This document shows positions 62,491-64,000 of a DNA stretch of 64,000 nt, piece after piece. The position numbers were made by a program, and so were the translations under genes. Source of the stretch: Saprospira grandis str. Lewin (GTDB lineage: Bacteria; Bacteroidota; Bacteroidia; Chitinophagales; Saprospiraceae); assembly GCF_000250635.1 (NCBI RefSeq), contig NC_016940.1:3658501-3722500 (forward strand), written 5' to 3'. A model generated the notes under the pieces. It was not told where the DNA came from. It saw only the letters and a list, made by a program, of their open reading frames with translations, and made no database searches. Every line of letters starts with the position of its first letter. The first letter of the stretch is position 1.

Positions 62491-62631
62491 TATTGTGTTT
62501 TGCCAAAGATGATGGTAAGAACTTTAAGACGAAAGCCCCGCTTGATGTCAGGACCTCCTAATTTTTCCGCTAAGGTACAAAATCTATCTAAAAGAAGAGG
62601 AGATTTTAAGGCCGAGCTAACTATAGGCCCC

Positions 62632-62670
62632 AAAAAAAAGGTGCTAAGCAATCTTTGCTTAACACCTTAG
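62632..62670 (-). terminator. Rho-independent terminator upstream of nusB
   Basis: Minus strand: AAGGTGTTAAGCAA pairs with TTGCTTAGCACCTT, loop AGAT, then eight Ts. It ends a transcript from upstream, not nusB itself. Confidence 0.85.
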
Positions 62671-62790
62671 ACCTAACTTAACTAACTTTGTAAGAACTTT
62701 TTCAGGAGGTATAAAAAGAAGCTTTTTGTGCTTCTTGTACCTTTATGACTCTATTCCCGTTTTTGTTACCCTCCAAAGGCAAGTTTTTTT
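62632..62790 (-). ncRNA. Candidate small RNA or leader between the YceI gene and nusB
   Basis: A ~150-nt stretch on the minus strand lies between the YceI gene terminator and the strong terminator at 62632. It contains GGAGGGTA that can pair with TACCTCC, an AAGAAGC / GCTTCTT hairpin within, and no start codon. A TGCCTTTG (62774-62781, one mismatch to TAnnTTTG) could be its -7 box. No known RNA family recognised. Confidence 0.3.
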
Positions 62791-62800
62791 AAAAAAAATA

Positions 62801-62837
62801 AAAAAAAAGCCGCTAAGCGGTTGGGCTTAGCGGCTTA
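62801..62837 (-). terminator. Rho-independent terminator after the YceI gene
   Basis: Minus strand: AGCCGCTAAGC pairs with GCTTAGCGGCT, loop CCAACC, then a T run. Confidence 0.9.
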
Positions 62838-62862
62838 AGTAGTTGGAAATTAGCAAATTGGC

Positions 62863-63513
62863 TTATTTTGCAGCCAAGCTAATTTTTAGCCCCATTTCGT
62901 CAGCAATGAGGTCGTCTTTCTTTCCTTCAAAGTCAATACCCCATACAGAACGCTTGATTGTGAACTGAGGAGTGCTCGCTTTCAAACCAGCATCGTCTAG
63001 GCTAACATTGGCCGGAATAGTTACGCTCTTCTCAATGTCGCGCATTTTTAGGTTGCCCTCAATGCGGTGAGTTACGCCCTCTTCCCCTTCTACGGCTTCT
63101 ACCGAAGTAATGGTGAATGTAGCAGTAGGAAATTTCTCTACCTCAAAGAAATCATTGTTCTTCAAGTGGCCTTCTAGGTCCTCTTTACCAGAACCAGCCT
63201 CCAAATCCAATACATTGATGCTGGCCATATCCAACACAAAGCTACCGCCAATAAGCTGACCCTCTTTTAGCTGCAATTCTCCAGACTGCAATTTCATGTC
63301 GCCATTGTGGCTGCCCGATACTTTGTTTCCTACCCACTCTACTTTAGAGCTGGCCAGATCTACAGCCAATGTCTTGGCCTCGGCAGCTTTTTCGGTATCT
63401 ACAGCTTTGGCCTCATTAGCCTCTACTTTCTCCCCTTCAGGAGCCTCTACGCAAGAGGTTACTACAAATCCAAGGGCCATCATCAAAAATAAGCTGCGAA
63501 ATAGTGTTTTCAT
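62863..63513 (-). CDS. YceI-family lipoprotein
   Basis: The ATG at 63513 gives a lipoprotein signal (MMALGFVVTSC, Cys21) and is preferred over the upstream frame start at 63561. About 216 residues: a Glu/Ala/Lys-rich linker, then the YceI lipocalin-like domain (SSKVEWVGNKVSGSHNGDMKL, GSFVLDMASINVLD, HLKNNDFFEVEKFPTATF, FTIKRSVWGIDFEGKKDDLI). YceI folds bind polyisoprenoid-like lipids; here it would be membrane-tethered. Confidence 0.92.
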   Translation of the reverse strand: MKTLFRSLFLMMALGFVVTSCVEAPEGEKVEANEAKAVDTEKAAEAKTLAVDLASSKVEWVGNKVSGSHNGDMKLQSGELQLKEGQLIGGSFVLDMASINVLDLEAGSGKEDLEGHLKNNDFFEVEKFPTATFTITSVEAVEGEEGVTHRIEGNLKMRDIEKSVTIPANVSLDDAGLKASTPQFTIKRSVWGIDFEGKKDDLIADEMGLKISLAAK

Positions 63514-63615
63514 AAGTCTTCTAAATTTGAATTGTTTTGCTAGAATTAACGAACTTGACAAACAGCAGGCCGAGCAAATAGTTTTATATCCCTCGACTTT
63601 ATTTGTTGCCTATTG

Positions 63616-63623
63616 CAAATATA
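63616..63623 (-). promoter_or_regulatory. Candidate -7 promoter element for the YceI gene
   Basis: Minus strand reads TATATTTG, an exact TAnnTTTG match about 100 bp before the start codon. The -33 box is not clear. Confidence 0.4.
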
Positions 63624-63717
63624 AGCATTGTTTTGACAATTGATGTATAGACATCTAATTTTCTCAAAAAAATTATTTTCCTCAGCCAAAAGGGGAGGAC
63701 TTGCTGTAGTGGATTGA

Positions 63718-63854
63718 TTTTTTGGGGCTGCCCCGGCCTTTGGCCGGGTCGGGCTGTGCGGGGGCTCGCTGCTCGCTCGGCCCATCGCTTTTTTTCGCTT
63801 TGCTCAAAAAAGCTCGGTCTGGCCTGCGGCCACCCCCTACCATCCCTCAGCCAA
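63718..63854 (+). repeat. Family A repeat, copy 22
   Basis: GGGGCTGCCCC head type. The variable palindrome has GCTTTTTT / AAAAAAGC arms around TCGCTTTGCTC. Confidence 0.88.
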
Positions 63855-63862
63855 GGCCCGCG

Positions 63863-64000
63863 CTAATCTTCTTTTTGGCTCTTGCGCTTCTCTTCCCGTA
63901 TAAAGGAGCTTTCATAGGTGCAGTAGCGCTCATATTTGGCGGTATTGACGCCCTGCCAAATATCTTTGCCTACCTGGCCCATTTTGAGCATCTGCTCATA
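63863..64000 (-). CDS. C-terminal end of a hypothetical protein
   Basis: Open for 45 residues from the right edge to TAG at 63863. It encodes YEQMLKMGQVGKDIWQGVN, KYERYCTYESSF and the basic tail EEKRKSQKED. Mostly helical and charged. The start lies beyond the window and no family is recognised. Confidence 0.65.
   Translation of the reverse strand, partial: YEQMLKMGQVGKDIWQGVNTAKYERYCTYESSFIREEKRKSQKED

Noticed and set aside
63514-63561. Longer N-terminus for the YceI protein
   Set aside because: It would bury the lipoprotein signal. The ATG at 63513 gives a normal signal peptide and lipid Cys.
1-64000. tRNA and rRNA genes
   Set aside because: I looked for clover-leaf arms and conserved rRNA strings by eye and saw none; a covariance search could still find one.

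Overview
The window looks like part of a Bacteroidota chromosome, most likely a Saprospira-like member of the Saprospiria. The evidence is: three secreted proteins with type IX secretion (T9SS) C-terminal sorting domains; a T9SS plug-type protein; the short Bacteroidota form of AMP nucleosidase; the nusB / DUF1573 / yajC / ybbR gene order; and TAnnTTTG-type promoter elements. The genus is inferred from overall style and was not checked by any search.

Layout. 1-4.2 kb: envelope proteins, including a T9SS plug-domain protein and a membrane / coiled-coil / leucine-rich-repeat protein. 4.3-6.0 kb: a LysR regulator divergent from a peroxiredoxin. 6.1-8.5 kb: a large T9SS cargo protein. 10.2-17.8 kb: fabG, murA (with a natural Asp at the fosfomycin-target Cys position), an RDD membrane protein, an ABC-F ATPase, an M15 peptidase, AMP nucleosidase and a Tat-signal HAD protein. 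18-24.3 kb: a CocE-type hydrolase, AT-rich accessory genes, an orphan gene tail beside a solo IS3-type end, and an IS1182-family element. 24.9-35.7 kb: an RND exporter, a heptaheme cytochrome with TPRs, a quinone-reductase-like flavoprotein, lipoproteins, and a cobalamin riboswitch controlling a BtuG-like beta-propeller that carries a T9SS sorting tail. 35.7-39.1 kb: gpsA / SGNH / MBOAT operon. 39.5-41.2 kb: three STAS-type regulators. 41.6-44.3 kb: GDP-fucose genes with a glycosyltransferase. 44.5-45.8 kb: an IS3 element. 46.0-50.5 kb: an AT-rich three-gene operon (AAA ATPase, DUF4435 Toprim-like protein, DUF262 protein) that resembles the PARIS anti-phage system plus an extra DUF262 gene. 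50.6-51.1 kb: a terminator-bounded 41-bp tandem repeat. 53.9-57.3 kb: an operon of two ATP-grasp proteins and an aspartoacylase-like hydrolase. 58.4-62.5 kb: ybbR, yajC, DUF1573, ompA-like and nusB. 62.9-63.5 kb: a YceI lipoprotein.

Most intergenic gaps hold GC-rich repeats. They share conserved blocks that flank a slot which always contains a palindrome, but the palindrome differs from copy to copy. This is compensatory covariation, so hairpin structure rather than sequence seems to be maintained. A second mosaic repeat type and a nested sub-module follow the same pattern.

The main points for follow-up are the PARIS-like trio, the riboswitch-controlled T9SS-exported BtuG-like protein, the covarying hairpin repeats, the ATP-grasp operon and the Asp-type MurA.
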